From assembly GCA_963821715.1 (NCBI GenBank), contig CAWGET010000006.1, positions 434,001 through 498,000 on the forward strand: a stretch of 64,000 nucleotides of DNA. The letters run 5' to 3'. Each line of letters begins with the position of its first letter. The first letter of the stretch is position 1. The notes under the pieces are model-generated. The model was not told where the DNA came from, did not search any database, and saw nothing but the letters and a program-made list of their open reading frames with translations. Made by a program: the position numbers and the translations under genes. Below, in pieces: positions 43,335 through 54,346 of the stretch. The DNA comes from CAWGET01 sp963821715. GTDB lineage: Bacteria; Bacteroidota; Ignavibacteria; Ignavibacteriales; Melioribacteraceae.

Positions 43335-45755
43335 TTACATCTCATCTTCCCCGAATCCTCCTTCATCGCCGCCGCCGCGGTTTCTTTCCTGCTTAAAATT
43401 GTTGAATGTAAATCTGATATTCAACATTACCATCGGAGATTCCCGCGTGAAATAGTTGTATGAATAGAAATCAGGTCCTTCGGAAATAAATTCATGATTC
43501 GCGGTATTTACTAAATCTCGTATCTGTAGAGTAAGAGCAATCTGCTTATCAAAAAGTTCTTTTTTCACGGCAAGATCCGATCTGAAAAATCCTTCCCTTT
43601 TCCCTTGCGCCGAAACCGACGGACTGTAATAAGCAGCATTCAATTGAAGCTGAAAAGTTTTTCCTATTTTTATCACATTGCTCATTCTCGTCCGCCAGTT
43701 AAAACTTTCACGGGAAAACGGCTCATCATAAAGAACGCCTTCTATTTTATAGTTGTAAAGATTTCCCATAAGATTTAGATTCCAGTTTTTAACCAGATCA
43801 AAATTTAAAAGAAATTCGGCGCCGAGAGAATAATCTTTGCCTACGTTGTCGTAAGTTCTTAAAGTTATATTATCCGCATAAACCGAGCGGATTCCTTCAA
43901 TTTTATTATTTTCGATTCTGTAATATAGTTCAGATGAAAGAGAGGCTTTACCGATGATTGTCTGTCCGCTTAACTCATACGAATCAATATATTCAGGCTT
44001 AAGTGCAGGATTACCTATCCGTACGGTGTTAGCATCGGACCAAGTTTCAAAGGGTTCAAGATACCATCCGCGAGGTCGATTGATACGCCGGGTATAACTA
44101 GTCATTAGCTGTTGGCCGCCGGAGAATTTATATGAAAGATGCGCCGATGGAAAATAGTCCCATCTATCAATCGTAAATTGTTCTGTTTCTCCCAGCAGTT
44201 CGATTAGTCGGTAAGTGTATTCGGTCCTGAATCCAGCTTGAAATCCAAAATTATTTATTTCGTTAGAATAAATTGAATAAAGCGCCTGCTCATTCCTTTC
44301 GTATCTTACTGAATGGCTGAACAGTGGAAGGGCATCATAATTAAATGTTTCGGGATTCAGTTCAAGTAAGCCGGTATTTTCTTCAGAGATATCAATTTCT
44401 CCCTGATATCCGGCTTCAAATTTCGAAGTTTTGTTAAATGGCAAAGTATAATCGATCTTAGCGTTCAATTCGTCGGAAGGTCCGCTTTCTGTTGTCTTTT
44501 TTCCTTCGATAGGGACAGTCTGCTCATATAACGCACTCGTAGAAAATTCATCGGAATTATGAGAATGATATCTAAAATCACTTGAAAGTTCGTGTCCGTT
44601 ACTATTAAATTTTTTCAGATAATTAAGATTGAGCGAATAAAAGTCACCCGAGCGTTCGCTTTCATTTAGATTAGTATAACTTTCCCGATTGGGAGATTGT
44701 TGAGTCCATTCCTGATAGTCAAGAACAGAATTTCTATTTCCTTCGCGTGTACCATATCGTCCGCCGAGGCTTAAAAAATTATTTGAGCCGAAACTAAAAT
44801 CAATTGAACCACGAAGTCCGAATGAAATTCTTCCGCGCGTGATATCACCGAGAGAATTTACATAAGAAGTATTCCCTTGGTGTTGATAAATATTTTCTTC
44901 TTCGCTTGTTCCAGGGAAAAAGCGCTTATTATAATCAACCCCAAAAGTAGTATTGAAGGCAGGATTTTTATATTCGGCTAAAAACTCGCCGCCGTATTTA
45001 TCGTTAAATCCCGCGTTCAAATTCATCAATCCGCTTAATCCATAATTTCTTTTTTTCTTCATTATGATGTTGATAATTCCCGCCGTTCCTTCAGGATCGT
45101 ACTTTGCTGATGGATTCGTAATAATTTCAATATTCTCAATCAATCCGGCCGGAATTTGCTGAAGAGCGTCCTGCCCGTCGAGGATTGTCGGCCTTCCATC
45201 AATTAATACTGTAAAACTTCCGCTTCCCCGCAGACTTACGTTTCCTTCAATATCAACGGTAACGGAAGGAACATTCTCCAAAACATCGGCGGCGTTACCT
45301 GAAAGAGAAGCGCCGAATTGATCGACACTTATAACTTTTTTATCGATCTCATAAGTAATCGGAGAACGAGCAGCCTCTACAACAACATCTCCGACGTTTA
45401 ACGAAGTTGTGGCGAGATAAATATCCCCAACGTCAATATTTCTGCTTCCTCTTCCGATAGTTAGATCGCCAATTCGTTCCTTACCGAATCCGATAAACTG
45501 AACGTCTAGATAATATTTTCCCGGAGGAACTTGATTTAATTCAAATCTTCCTTCGTTGTTGGAAATTGTTCCTGTAATTTGCGCGCTGTCGCTTTGTTGA
45601 TATAAAACTATATTCGCGTACTCAATTGGTGTGTTTGTATTTTTTTCGAAAACTTTTCCGGCAATCGTTCCACCGTTTCCGCGTTGCGGCTGCGCATTCA
45701 TTGCGATGAAACTTGATATAATCAAGAGTAAAATAAGAAGAAATTGGTTTTTCAT
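43335..45755 (-). CDS. TonB-dependent receptor, outer-membrane-beta-barrel (DUF-type 'OMP_b-brl_3')
   Basis: 806 aa. Signal peptide (FIAMNAQ), then a carboxypeptidase-like domain (GTIAGKVFEKNTNTPIEYANI, about 28-110), and a plug domain (LENVPSVTVDIEGNVSLRGSG, VLIDGRPTILDGQDALQQIP). A barrel follows that ends in the aromatic terminal strand region (VMLNIRFTFNNFKQERNRGG). The C-terminal GGGDEGGFGEDEM tail is unusually acidic. The substrate is unknown and no SusD partner is adjacent. Monocistronic with its own terminator, divergent from the M16 pair. Confidence 0.88.
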   Translation of the reverse strand: MKNQFLLILLLIISSFIAMNAQPQRGNGGTIAGKVFEKNTNTPIEYANIVLYQQSDSAQITGTISNNEGRFELNQVPPGKYYLDVQFIGFGKERIGDLTIGRGSRNIDVGDIYLATTSLNVGDVVVEAARSPITYEIDKKVISVDQFGASLSGNAADVLENVPSVTVDIEGNVSLRGSGSFTVLIDGRPTILDGQDALQQIPAGLIENIEIITNPSAKYDPEGTAGIINIIMKKKRNYGLSGLMNLNAGFNDKYGGEFLAEYKNPAFNTTFGVDYNKRFFPGTSEEENIYQHQGNTSYVNSLGDITRGRISFGLRGSIDFSFGSNNFLSLGGRYGTREGNRNSVLDYQEWTQQSPNRESYTNLNESERSGDFYSLNLNYLKKFNSNGHELSSDFRYHSHNSDEFSTSALYEQTVPIEGKKTTESGPSDELNAKIDYTLPFNKTSKFEAGYQGEIDISEENTGLLELNPETFNYDALPLFSHSVRYERNEQALYSIYSNEINNFGFQAGFRTEYTYRLIELLGETEQFTIDRWDYFPSAHLSYKFSGGQQLMTSYTRRINRPRGWYLEPFETWSDANTVRIGNPALKPEYIDSYELSGQTIIGKASLSSELYYRIENNKIEGIRSVYADNITLRTYDNVGKDYSLGAEFLLNFDLVKNWNLNLMGNLYNYKIEGVLYDEPFSRESFNWRTRMSNVIKIGKTFQLQLNAAYYSPSVSAQGKREGFFRSDLAVKKELFDKQIALTLQIRDLVNTANHEFISEGPDFYSYNYFTRESPMVMLNIRFTFNNFKQERNRGGGDEGGFGEDEM

Positions 45756-46040
45756 AATTGTCCTAAATATGCAATCCGTAAAATTAATAAAATATAATTA
45801 TAAAGATTAGACACTTTCAAAATAAAAATGGATTAATAAATGAAACAAATAGTATAAAAATTAGTTCCTGAAAATAGAGATGTGTTCTAGCTGATTGATT
45901 TACTGAAATTTCCTAACGAATTTTTCCTAGAGATCTTCAACAAAAAATTGATATTTCCTATGCCAAATTCTCTAAATCCTTTTCCGAAAAAAGAAAAATT
46001 ATTATTTTAATCCATTGACAAATTTAATTGGGGAAAGTAT

Positions 46041-47408
46041 ATGAAATACCTCTTTTCACTTTTCATCATTTTTAACGCTTTTGTTTTTGCACAATCCAAG
46101 GAAATTGAAGTTCCTTACACGTATCACGTTTTACCCAATGGACTAAATCTTCTGCTTCACGAAGACCATTCTACTCCGACTGTTGCCGTAAATGTATGGT
46201 ATCACGTTGGCTCCGCAAACGAAAAACCGGGCCGTACAGGATTTGCTCATCTTTTTGAGCATCTTATGTTCGAAGGATCGGGTAATGTTCCCGAAGGAAT
46301 GTTCGATAACTGGCTCGAATCAGCCGGAGGACAGAACAACGGATCAACCAGCAATGACAGGACAAACTATTGGGAAAATATTCCCAGTAACGCTCTGGAG
46401 TTAGCGTTGTTCCTGGAATCCGACAGAATGGGATATCTCTTGGATAGTATGAGCCCCGAAAAAGTTGACGGCCAAAGAGATGTTGTAAAAAATGAAAGAA
46501 GACAAAGCTACGAAAACCGGCCTTATGGTTTAGCTTGGGAAACGATCTACAAAAATTTATACCCGAAGGATCACCCATACAATTGGACAACGATCGGCTC
46601 AATGGAAGATTTGAGCGCTGCAAGTTATGAAGACGTAGTTGAATTCTTCAAATTGTATTATGCGCCGAATAATGCTAGTCTTTCTATCGCGGGAGACATA
46701 GATACAGAAGAAACTATTAACTTAGTTGAAAAATGGTTCTCGGAAATTCCTCGCGGAAAAGCTGTTCCGCCAATCAACGCTCCGGCAGCCGAATTAAACG
46801 AAGAAAAAATCTTGACGCTGGAAGACAAAGTTCAGCTTCCACGTTTATATGTAACCTGGATAACTCCGGCACAGTTTATACCGGGGGATGCAGAACTCGA
46901 TATTCTTGCAAACATTCTTACCGGCGGAAAAAATTCCAGATTATATCAGAGGCTTGTATACGATCTTCAAATAGCACAGGATGTTTCTGCCTTTCAGGCT
47001 TCCGGACGATTGTCTTCGCAATATATGATAATCGCGACAGCAAGAGCCGGACATACGCTTGAAGAATTAATGACGGTTATAAACGAAGAATTGGATAAAA
47101 TTAAATCGGAACCGCCCACAAATCGGGAGGTTCAGCGTGCGGTCAATCAATATGAAGCTTCCTTTCTCGACAGACTTCAATCGATAGGCGGATTCGGCGG
47201 CAAAGCAGATCTTCTAAATAGATATCTCTACTTTACCGGTAATCCCGATTACTTTAATGAAGACCTCGAAAGATATAAAGCCGTCTCGGCAAAGGATGTT
47301 TCGGCGATGGCGAAAACTTACTTACCCGGCGATGCCAAAGTGGTTTTGAGCATTGTTCCCGAAGGTAAAACCGATCTTGCAATAAACGAAAATCCGGAGG
47401 GAAAATAA
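46041..47408 (+). CDS. M16 zinc metallopeptidase, catalytic subunit
   Basis: 455 aa with a signal peptide (AFVFAQ). The inverted zinc motif HxxEH is present as HLFEH at residues 70-74, with the downstream glutamate in VVKNERRQSYENRPYG. The other half (LPRLYVTWITPAQFIPGDAEL, KNSRLYQRLVYDLQIAQDVSA) is the second M16 domain. It is directly followed by an M16 homologue that lacks the HxxEH motif, as in known heterodimeric M16B proteases. Probably periplasmic peptide degradation. The genes abut (stop 47408, start 47409). Confidence 0.92.
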   Translation: MKYLFSLFIIFNAFVFAQSKEIEVPYTYHVLPNGLNLLLHEDHSTPTVAVNVWYHVGSANEKPGRTGFAHLFEHLMFEGSGNVPEGMFDNWLESAGGQNNGSTSNDRTNYWENIPSNALELALFLESDRMGYLLDSMSPEKVDGQRDVVKNERRQSYENRPYGLAWETIYKNLYPKDHPYNWTTIGSMEDLSAASYEDVVEFFKLYYAPNNASLSIAGDIDTEETINLVEKWFSEIPRGKAVPPINAPAAELNEEKILTLEDKVQLPRLYVTWITPAQFIPGDAELDILANILTGGKNSRLYQRLVYDLQIAQDVSAFQASGRLSSQYMIIATARAGHTLEELMTVINEELDKIKSEPPTNREVQRAVNQYEASFLDRLQSIGGFGGKADLLNRYLYFTGNPDYFNEDLERYKAVSAKDVSAMAKTYLPGDAKVVLSIVPEGKTDLAINENPEGK

Positions 47409-48869
47409 ATGGAACGGAAAAAATTTAAACCCATTTTTGTGATGATATTGTTGTTAACGTTATTAGGCGCCTCATTTATATCGGCTCAGCCGGATAGAAG
47501 CAAAGTGCCGGATCTTCCTCCTCCGCCAAAATTGAATCTGCCGGAAATACAGGAGTTTGAATTATCGAATGGATTGAAAGTTGTATTGATGGAAAAACAT
47601 GAAGTCCCTCTCGTCCAGATGAACGTAATCGTGAAATCGGGAATTGTTGACGATCCGAAAAACAAAACCGGTTTGGCGAGCATAACTCTGGATATGCTTG
47701 ACGAAGGCGCGGACAATTTGGATGCACTGGAACTCGCCGACGCGATCGATTTTCTCGGCGCTAATATTACAACGGCTGCCGGACTTCATACTTCATCAAT
47801 TACGCTGCATACTCCTCTTTCTAAATTCGGCGAAGCGCTTGAACTTTTGTCGGGAGTAATTTTAAATCCCACTTTTCCTGAAAAAGAATTGGAGCGGATA
47901 AAAAAGGAACGCATAACCAAAATTATGCAGATGCACGACGAACCGAATGCTATCGCTTCAGTCATCTTTAACAAAACGCTATTTGGTGATGATAATCCTT
48001 ACGGCAAACCGAACATTGGAAATGAGAATACGATAAAAAGTTTTTCGGTAGAAGATCTGCAAAAATACTATGACGAAAATTTCAACTCCGGCAATGCTTT
48101 CTTAGTAGTTGTCGGCGATGTAAACAAAGCCTCACTTCAGCAAAAATTGGAAGAAGAATTTGGAAATTGGGAAAAAGGCAAAACTTCTGAAACAGAAATA
48201 GAAAAAACTCAGCAAGTGGCAGAAAGAAAAATCTATCTTGTTGATAAGCCGGGATCAGCGCAGTCTGTCATCAGGATTGGACGAATCGGTGTTGAAAGAA
48301 AGACTAAAGACTATTATCCTCTCTTAGTGATGAATACGATTTTGGGCGGTTCCTTTACATCTCGGTTAAATCAAAACCTTCGCGAAGAGCACGGTTATAC
48401 ATACGGAGCAGGATCATATTTCGATTTCCGCCCGGCGCCGGGGCCTTTCCTTACTTATTCTTCTGTTCAGACCGAAGTTACGGACAGCGCTCTGATTGAA
48501 TTTTTTAAAGAACTTAACGGAATACTAGAACCTATTCCCTCCGACGAATTATCCCGCGCGAAGAATTACGTCGCATTAAGATTTCCAGGTAATTTCCAGA
48601 CCGTCGAAGAAGTTGCCGATGAATTGGAGGAATTAGTGGATTACGATTTACCGAAAAATTATTTTGAAAATTATGTCACAAATATTTTATCGGTAACTGA
48701 AGATGACGTAAACCGCGTTGCTAAAAAATATATCGACCCGCAAAAATTTATTGTGGTTGTAGTCGGCGATAGGCAGAAGATAGAGGAAAATATCAAAAAT
48801 TTAAATTTGGGAGAAATAATAAATTATTCCGTGGAAGACGTTCTCGGCGCGTTACCGGAAGTAAATTAA
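47409..48869 (+). CDS. M16 family non-catalytic subunit
   Basis: 486 aa with a signal peptide (ASFISAQ). The fold is M16 (FELSNGLKVVLMEKHEVPLV, RGFxY-like HGYTYGAGSYFDFRP and the R/Y substrate-binding region), but the metal site reads GLASITLDMLDEGADN where HxxEH should be. It is thus expected not to hydrolyse on its own. It likely completes the chamber of the preceding catalytic subunit. Normal length; no frame damage. Confidence 0.9.
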   Translation: MERKKFKPIFVMILLLTLLGASFISAQPDRSKVPDLPPPPKLNLPEIQEFELSNGLKVVLMEKHEVPLVQMNVIVKSGIVDDPKNKTGLASITLDMLDEGADNLDALELADAIDFLGANITTAAGLHTSSITLHTPLSKFGEALELLSGVILNPTFPEKELERIKKERITKIMQMHDEPNAIASVIFNKTLFGDDNPYGKPNIGNENTIKSFSVEDLQKYYDENFNSGNAFLVVVGDVNKASLQQKLEEEFGNWEKGKTSETEIEKTQQVAERKIYLVDKPGSAQSVIRIGRIGVERKTKDYYPLLVMNTILGGSFTSRLNQNLREEHGYTYGAGSYFDFRPAPGPFLTYSSVQTEVTDSALIEFFKELNGILEPIPSDELSRAKNYVALRFPGNFQTVEEVADELEELVDYDLPKNYFENYVTNILSVTEDDVNRVAKKYIDPQKFIVVVVGDRQKIEENIKNLNLGEIINYSVEDVLGALPEVN

Positions 48870-48937
48870 TTTAAAGTTGTTGTGAAATTTAGTTTAGATG
48901 GTATTACATTTGAAACTTATTAAATATTTAGCGCAAG

Positions 48938-48994
48938 AAGAAGGCGCAAAGATCACGGAGGAAATTTTTATTTTCGTGTTCTTTGTGCCTTCTT
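48938..48994. terminator. Long hairpin between convergent genes
   Basis: AAGAAGGCGCAAAGA and TCTTTGTGCCTTCTT pair over about 15 bp with one mismatch, enclosing a TCACG/CGTG inner stem and an AT-rich loop. It lies in the gap between the M16 pair and the convergent AddB-like gene. It is likely a bidirectional terminator, and similar sequences occur as dispersed repeats. Confidence 0.6.
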
Positions 48995-49019
48995 TATATT
49001 AATGGCAGTTATCCTCTAT

Positions 49020-52000
49020 TTACTGTTTACTTACTTCCTGTATTCTGCAAACAGCTCGGAAATCGCAAAATCGGCAGACCTTCAATTCACGATTTTCCAA
49101 TGTGCTCAAATTAAATTTTCCTTCCGAAATTCTTTCAACGTATAATTTCACCTTTTCAATTATTTCATTTATCAGCGACGCCTGATCCTTTAGTGGTAAC
49201 ATGTATCTTTCCGAACTTCTCTTCATCATACTTAAGAGAATAAATAAACATTTTTCCGGATTCATAATTTCCTCCGTATTTGTCATTCAACAAAAGCTGC
49301 GCGGCTTTCATATAAATTGGAAGCTGAAGCGCGATTCCATCGGCAAAATCATTTTTTGTCGGCTTGGTGTAACCTAATTTATAATCAACAATATTGAATT
49401 TCTTTTCTTCTTCGTCCACCTCAATCCTGTCAATCTTTCCGGCTAATTTTATACCGCTTATTTTGATAGGCTCTTCGCGGGATATTAAACTATCGGTTTC
49501 ATCTCTATAAGTTCGGCCAAAACTAACTTCAAAAAATTTCGGTTTAAAGGAATCTGTCTGTTCAATTTCCTTTTCCAAAAATTTATATAGAATCGATTCT
49601 TTTTCTTTACCTCCAATGCCGAATAATCTCTCTCTTTCGAAGAAAGTAATTTCAGAGTTATAAAATACTTTTTCGGAAATTTCTTTTCCGATTGTGAACA
49701 GCAGGTCTTTCACTTCATCAAATTTGTAAGATGATGGGTCCCCGAGATTAATATTTAGTTTCCGCAGTTCCGTGTAAAAGTTAAATAGAATAGAATGGAG
49801 TACGCTTCCCAACTCGAGCGCTTCAACTTCCTCCGTGGGTTCCTCAAGCAATTCAACTTTTAATATTCTCTCCATAAAAAATTTAAATGGACACTTGGCA
49901 TAATTTTCAAGTTGGGAAATAGAATATTGATTAAACCGCATTTCATCTAAATTTTCTTTTATTCGTTCCGGAATTTCACCGGCGTCGTCGGCGAATAAAA
50001 ACCCATTATAAACTGATTCGCCAAATCCATCTTCTTTTCTAAATCTTTCTATTCGGATAGATTCTTCAATTTTTTCTAACGACGGAATAATATTTAATTC
50101 TTCAGCAGGAATTTCCGATTTAATAAAATCGACACCGGATCTGCCGATATATTCCAAGGCTTCTTCTTGAGAAAAAATTAGTCCGGAAAAGTTCTCCCGG
50201 CTTAATTCGGTAAGTTCAAACAGATTGGAAAAATCTTTAAGAAAAGTTGATTCCACAATTTCTTTATCTTTATCCATTTTAGGAAAAGTTAAATAAAGTC
50301 CTTTAATCCAGACACATAGCGCCTGATAAAAATGGTAGCGCTGCTCGGTTAAATGTCTAATTTCATTTTTTGCGAAGGAACCCGAGAAAAATATTTCCGG
50401 AACATATCGTGTCGGGAAATCTCCGTCGGTCATGCCCGAAATAAACAGGTAGTCAAACTTCAATCCGCGTATTTCATTTATAGTTGTTACCTGCACTCCG
50501 AAGTTCGATTTCTCCTTAACGTTAAATCTGGCCCAGGCGCTCGCCGTTCTTATTTGGTCGAGGAAAAAATCAAGATCGTATCTTTTCTCTTCTTCTTCCT
50601 CAAGCTGCAGCAGCTCGAATATTTCTTCTATCGTTTCGAAGAAGGATGAGACCGCTTTAATATTTTCTTCCTCGCTGCCGTCGGCATTAAGGAGTAAATT
50701 TTTATGAAGATTTAGACTCAGAGCGAGATTTTTTAATTCGCTCACAAATTCTTTCATAGTTAATTTTTTATCGAAGATTTGTAACGCTTCGTAAATCTTC
50801 TTGATATCCGCTTCGGCTTTTTTAAAACTGCGCTTTCTAAATTTAAGCGCTGTCTGGCTTAGATCCTCTTCATATTTTAGATTTGATGCCGCGTAACGTA
50901 CAGAGTTAATCCAATGTTCACGTCCGGCTACAATTTTTAACTGTGCAGCAACTTTTTTAAGATTAAAAAGATCAACATCTTTTATTTGTATGAAACCGCC
51001 GCTTAAAGCTCTGAAAATATTTTTATGATAAAAATCATTTTCCAATATTTCTAAAAAGTTTATCAGTTCAATCACAGGGAAAGAATTGTTCAGTGAAATT
51101 CTATCGGTAAGATTGAACGGGATTCCGTAACTTCTGAAAACATCCCGTACAATGGGAGAATATTTATCGATCAAATTAAAAGCTACACAAATTTGATGCG
51201 GCTGTACTTCGCCGGCAAGAAGAAGTTTTTTAATCTCTTTGGCGATTAAAACAATTTCCTCTTCCCTGTTCCCGGCCGTTAATCTAAATAACTTTTCACG
51301 ATAATTTGAAATTTTTTCTTCATTTACCCTGAATAATTTTTCGCGAACAGAATTTTGAAATTCATTATGAGTGAAAAAAGAAACGTCTGTAATTTTTCGA
51401 AACCCTTTATTTTCAAGGCTTTCATAGGTTTTTACGAGATGCGAAAAAATAAATTTGTTAGATCCGAAGTAATCGAAATTTATGTAAAGAGTTAAATCAT
51501 CAACCGAAGAAATTTTATTTATCAATTCAACTTCCGGTTTGGTTAACTCGTCGAATCCGATCAATGCGGTTAATTCAACTTCGGGATAAATTTTTCTGAA
51601 GAGTTTAACGATTTCCCGATTCTCCATTTCGTCCAATAAATTATATACATCGCCCAGTTCCAACGCGTTCAGATTCCGGCATTTCTCGTTGTAACTTTCG
51701 TAAATGGCCGCAATGTCGAGTGCTTTCAGTTTTTCGGCTGAGTCGAGATTTTCCGCTTCGACTCTTAATAATTCGGGCGTTATTCCATGTTTTTTATATT
51801 CCGAAATAACGTTTTTAATTCTATCCAATGTGCCGAAGGGAATTTCTTCCCGATATGCTTTAAAATATTTGGTTTCAATTTCCAACGCGCTCTGTTTAAT
51901 TAAAATGGTGGAAGCAGCTTCGCTCAGCTCGTGGAATCTATTCGACTCTCCTAAAATACGGGAAGAAATTGTGGTTAGTGTTTCTAAATTAATTCCAGAA

Positions 52001-52164
52001 ACAGTTTCATCGGGAGAAAGAGAAATAATCTCTTTCTTCAAATTTCTTAATTTTCTGTTTGTCGGAACTAAAATAAGTAACCGATTAATTTTACCTGATC
52101 TTATATAATCATCAACAAGTCGGTCGAGATCTACGGAAACTGATAGAGTTTTTGATAGAATCAT
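49020..52164 (-). CDS. AddB-like PD-(D/E)XK nuclease / helicase-fold protein (frameshifted near 3' end)
   Basis: About 1047 aa after repair. The N-terminus is a degenerate helicase-like region (LLILVPTNRKLRNLKKEII, FDYLFISGMTDGDFP). The C-terminus is a RecB-type nuclease: KISGIKLAGKIDRIEVDEEEKKFNIVDYKLG with GxxDxxE...DYK metal and catalytic residues. An iron-sulfur staple is seen as YAKCPFKFFMERIL plus a C-terminal CRFCDFRAVC. That last cluster lies in another frame. Removing one G from the coding-strand AAAGGATC near 49192 joins HVTTK to DQASLINEIIEKVKLYVE. The product would act in double-strand break repair with an AddA helicase, not in this window. Confidence 0.82.
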
Positions 52165-52338
52165 AATTTTTTATCTCTTTTTTCATCTATTGAAGAACAA
52201 AAAAGAGCATTTGAGTGTTTAAAATTTTATGTGAGAATATTAATTGATAATCATTCATTACAAAAATACAAATTAGTAAATTGATTTTTTATTAAATCTA
52301 TTTATATTTCGATTAAAGTAAATTTTAAGAGGCAGAAA

Positions 52339-52980
52339 ATGAAAAAATTTGCTCTGTTGTTGGTTGTGGCTTTCGCCGCGCCACTCTTTGCACAGGATAT
52401 AGGAGAAATGGCGCCACCTAAACCGCCTACCATTTATCCGGATAATTCCTGGGGTGTAGATCTCATGTTCAGCGAAGGCGGATTCGGAATCGGGACTTTC
52501 TTCAGAAAACAAATGACCGACGACATAAGAGGTTTCATCGATCTCTCCCTTTCGGAATCCAAAGATGAAAAAGAAGTTGAATTTTACGATTACTTTGGAA
52601 ACAAAACCACTCCGGGTAAACAAAACCGGGTATTTATGCTGCCGCTTAATTTCGGAGTTCAATACAGGCTTTTTAAACATCAGCTAACGGATAATCTTCG
52701 TCCATATTTAACCGCCGGAGTCGGTCCGACGATGGTAATCACAACTCCGTACGAAAAAGAATTCTTCAACTCATTCGGAAAAGCCAAAACTAAATTTGCC
52801 GCCGGCGGATATATAGGCCTCGGCGCGAATTTCGGTATAAGCAAATCGAATCTGGTTGGCTTGAACGTGCGCTACTACTACATAAGATTTTTCGACGATG
52901 GCGTAGAAAATCTCGAAAATAAATTCAGAAAAACAATCGGCGGAATTTATCTTTCCATCAACGTAGGAATTATGTATTGA
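52339..52980 (+). CDS. Outer-membrane beta-barrel protein
   Basis: 213 aa with a signal peptide (APLFAQ). The remainder alternates polar and hydrophobic residues in strands with glycine-rich turns (GGFGIGTFFRKQMTDDIRGF, LTAGVGPTMVITTPYEKEF, FAAGGYIGLGANFGI), ending in an aromatic strand (GGIYLSINVGIMY). It resembles OmpW/OmpA-type small barrels. Ligand unknown. Its stop overlaps the TTG of the DUF2461 gene, so the two are coupled. Confidence 0.78.
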   Translation: MKKFALLLVVAFAAPLFAQDIGEMAPPKPPTIYPDNSWGVDLMFSEGGFGIGTFFRKQMTDDIRGFIDLSLSESKDEKEVEFYDYFGNKTTPGKQNRVFMLPLNFGVQYRLFKHQLTDNLRPYLTAGVGPTMVITTPYEKEFFNSFGKAKTKFAAGGYIGLGANFGISKSNLVGLNVRYYYIRFFDDGVENLENKFRKTIGGIYLSINVGIMY

Positions 52981-53705
52981 AAAACACTCCCGGACCGTTC
53001 ACCGGATTCAGCGAAGAACTGTTCCGGTTTTTGCACGACCTCCGGGATAATAATAACATCGAATGGTTTCACGCGAATAAGGACCGCTACCAGGAATTTC
53101 TTGTAAAGCCCGCGAAATCTTATGTTGCAGAACTTGGCGATTTTTTCAATAAACTTAATCCGTCAATCCGCACCGAACCGAAATTCAATAAAACGCTTAT
53201 GCGCATAAATAAAGATATGCGCTTCGCCAAAGGGGATCCGTACCGCGATTACTTCCTAATTCACTTTGGAAAATTTAAGATGGATAGCGAGTTCTTCATC
53301 TATCTTGAAGCGGATGAATTTCAGATAGGTTTATTCATCAACAATTCCAAAGGGGAAGAATTTTTCTTTGAGGAAAATTTCAATAAGCACAAGAAACTAA
53401 TCAGTAACCTTTTTGAAGAGAATAATCTTAATAAAAAATACGATCTATACGAATTGAATAAAGAGCCGAAACTCTTAATAAAAAAATTTGACGCAAAAAA
53501 GGATTTAGAAAGTTTGCCGAAACTGAAATACGCGATGCTTCAAAAGGTCCGTCCGCCGAGTTACAAAACTTTATTTTCGGATGAACTTCTTATCGATTCA
53601 GTTAAGATATTCTCAAGTCTGTATCCGCTCTACATATTCGCAACCTCTCCGGATCCCCTGATAGAATTGGAACGCTTTGAAGATAATTTCGGAATCGCGT
53701 TTTAA
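52977..53705 (+). CDS. DUF2461 (TIGR02453) family protein
   Basis: 242 aa. Diagnostic stretches are TGFSEELFRFLHDLRDNNNI with EWFHANKDRYQE, FNKTLMRINKDMRFAKGDPY and FFIYLEADEFQIGLFI. Function unknown in the family. The TTG start overlaps the barrel's TGA (TTGA), so no independent ribosome-binding site is needed. Cytoplasmic by sequence (no signal peptide). Confidence 0.85.
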   Translation: MKNTPGPFTGFSEELFRFLHDLRDNNNIEWFHANKDRYQEFLVKPAKSYVAELGDFFNKLNPSIRTEPKFNKTLMRINKDMRFAKGDPYRDYFLIHFGKFKMDSEFFIYLEADEFQIGLFINNSKGEEFFFEENFNKHKKLISNLFEENNLNKKYDLYELNKEPKLLIKKFDAKKDLESLPKLKYAMLQKVRPPSYKTLFSDELLIDSVKIFSSLYPLYIFATSPDPLIELERFEDNFGIAF

Positions 53706-53756
53706 TCTTTTTACGAAGCCCAATCTCATCTCACGTCTTCCATTTGACATTTAAAA

Positions 53757-54296
53757 CTAACTTTTCCACTTAATCGTGCAGCCGATCGAAAAAGTCTCTG
53801 GAACTGAGATTTGTTCACCGGAAAATAATTCGTCCAATGCATTTCGAAGATAAGTCTGCTTCACGTTTTCAGGTTCACGCCAGTTATCGTCAATCTTTCC
53901 ATGGAAGACGAGCTTCCGTTCTTTATCGAAAAGGAATATTTCCGGTGTGTGAGCCGCATCGTATGCTTTAGCTACCGATTGATCTTTGTCCCATAAATAT
54001 GGGAAATTAAAATGTTTCTCATCAGCCCGCTTCTGCATATTTTCGAATGAATCTTCCGGATAATTGTCCGAATCGTTAGAATTTATTGCGACAACTGCAA
54101 TTTTATCTTTATAATCATTTTGAATTTTAATTATTCTGTCCTCGTATGCGCGCACATAAGGACAATGATTGCAGCTAAAAATAACAACCAGTGCTTCTTT
54201 ATCTTTGAATGAATCAAGTGAATAGTTGTTTCCGTCAGTCCCGGTTAAATCAAAATCATACGCTTTCGACCCAATTTTAAGCGTTTGTGTAGCCAT
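53757..54296 (-). CDS. Thioredoxin-fold (AhpC/TSA-like) protein
   Basis: 179 aa peroxiredoxin/redoxin-fold protein. The active-site-like segment is VVIFSCNHCPYVRAYEDRII, a CxxCP pattern like thioredoxins (Cys about 41 and 44). AVVAINSNDSDNYPEDSFENM and TPEIFLFDKERKLVFHGKID match the thioredoxin_family DUF in many Bacteroidota. No signal peptide, so cytoplasmic. Probably a thiol-disulfide or peroxide reductase; substrate unknown. Confidence 0.88.
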   Translation of the reverse strand: MATQTLKIGSKAYDFDLTGTDGNNYSLDSFKDKEALVVIFSCNHCPYVRAYEDRIIKIQNDYKDKIAVVAINSNDSDNYPEDSFENMQKRADEKHFNFPYLWDKDQSVAKAYDAAHTPEIFLFDKERKLVFHGKIDDNWREPENVKQTYLRNALDELFSGEQISVPETFSIGCTIKWKS

Positions 54297-54346
54297 AAAC
54301 TTTTCCTATATTTTTATTATATTATTTTAATATTTAATAATTATGG

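Noticed and set aside
46264..46623. Minus-strand frame within the M16 gene
   Set aside because: Antisense shadow of the HxxEH region, with no start context.
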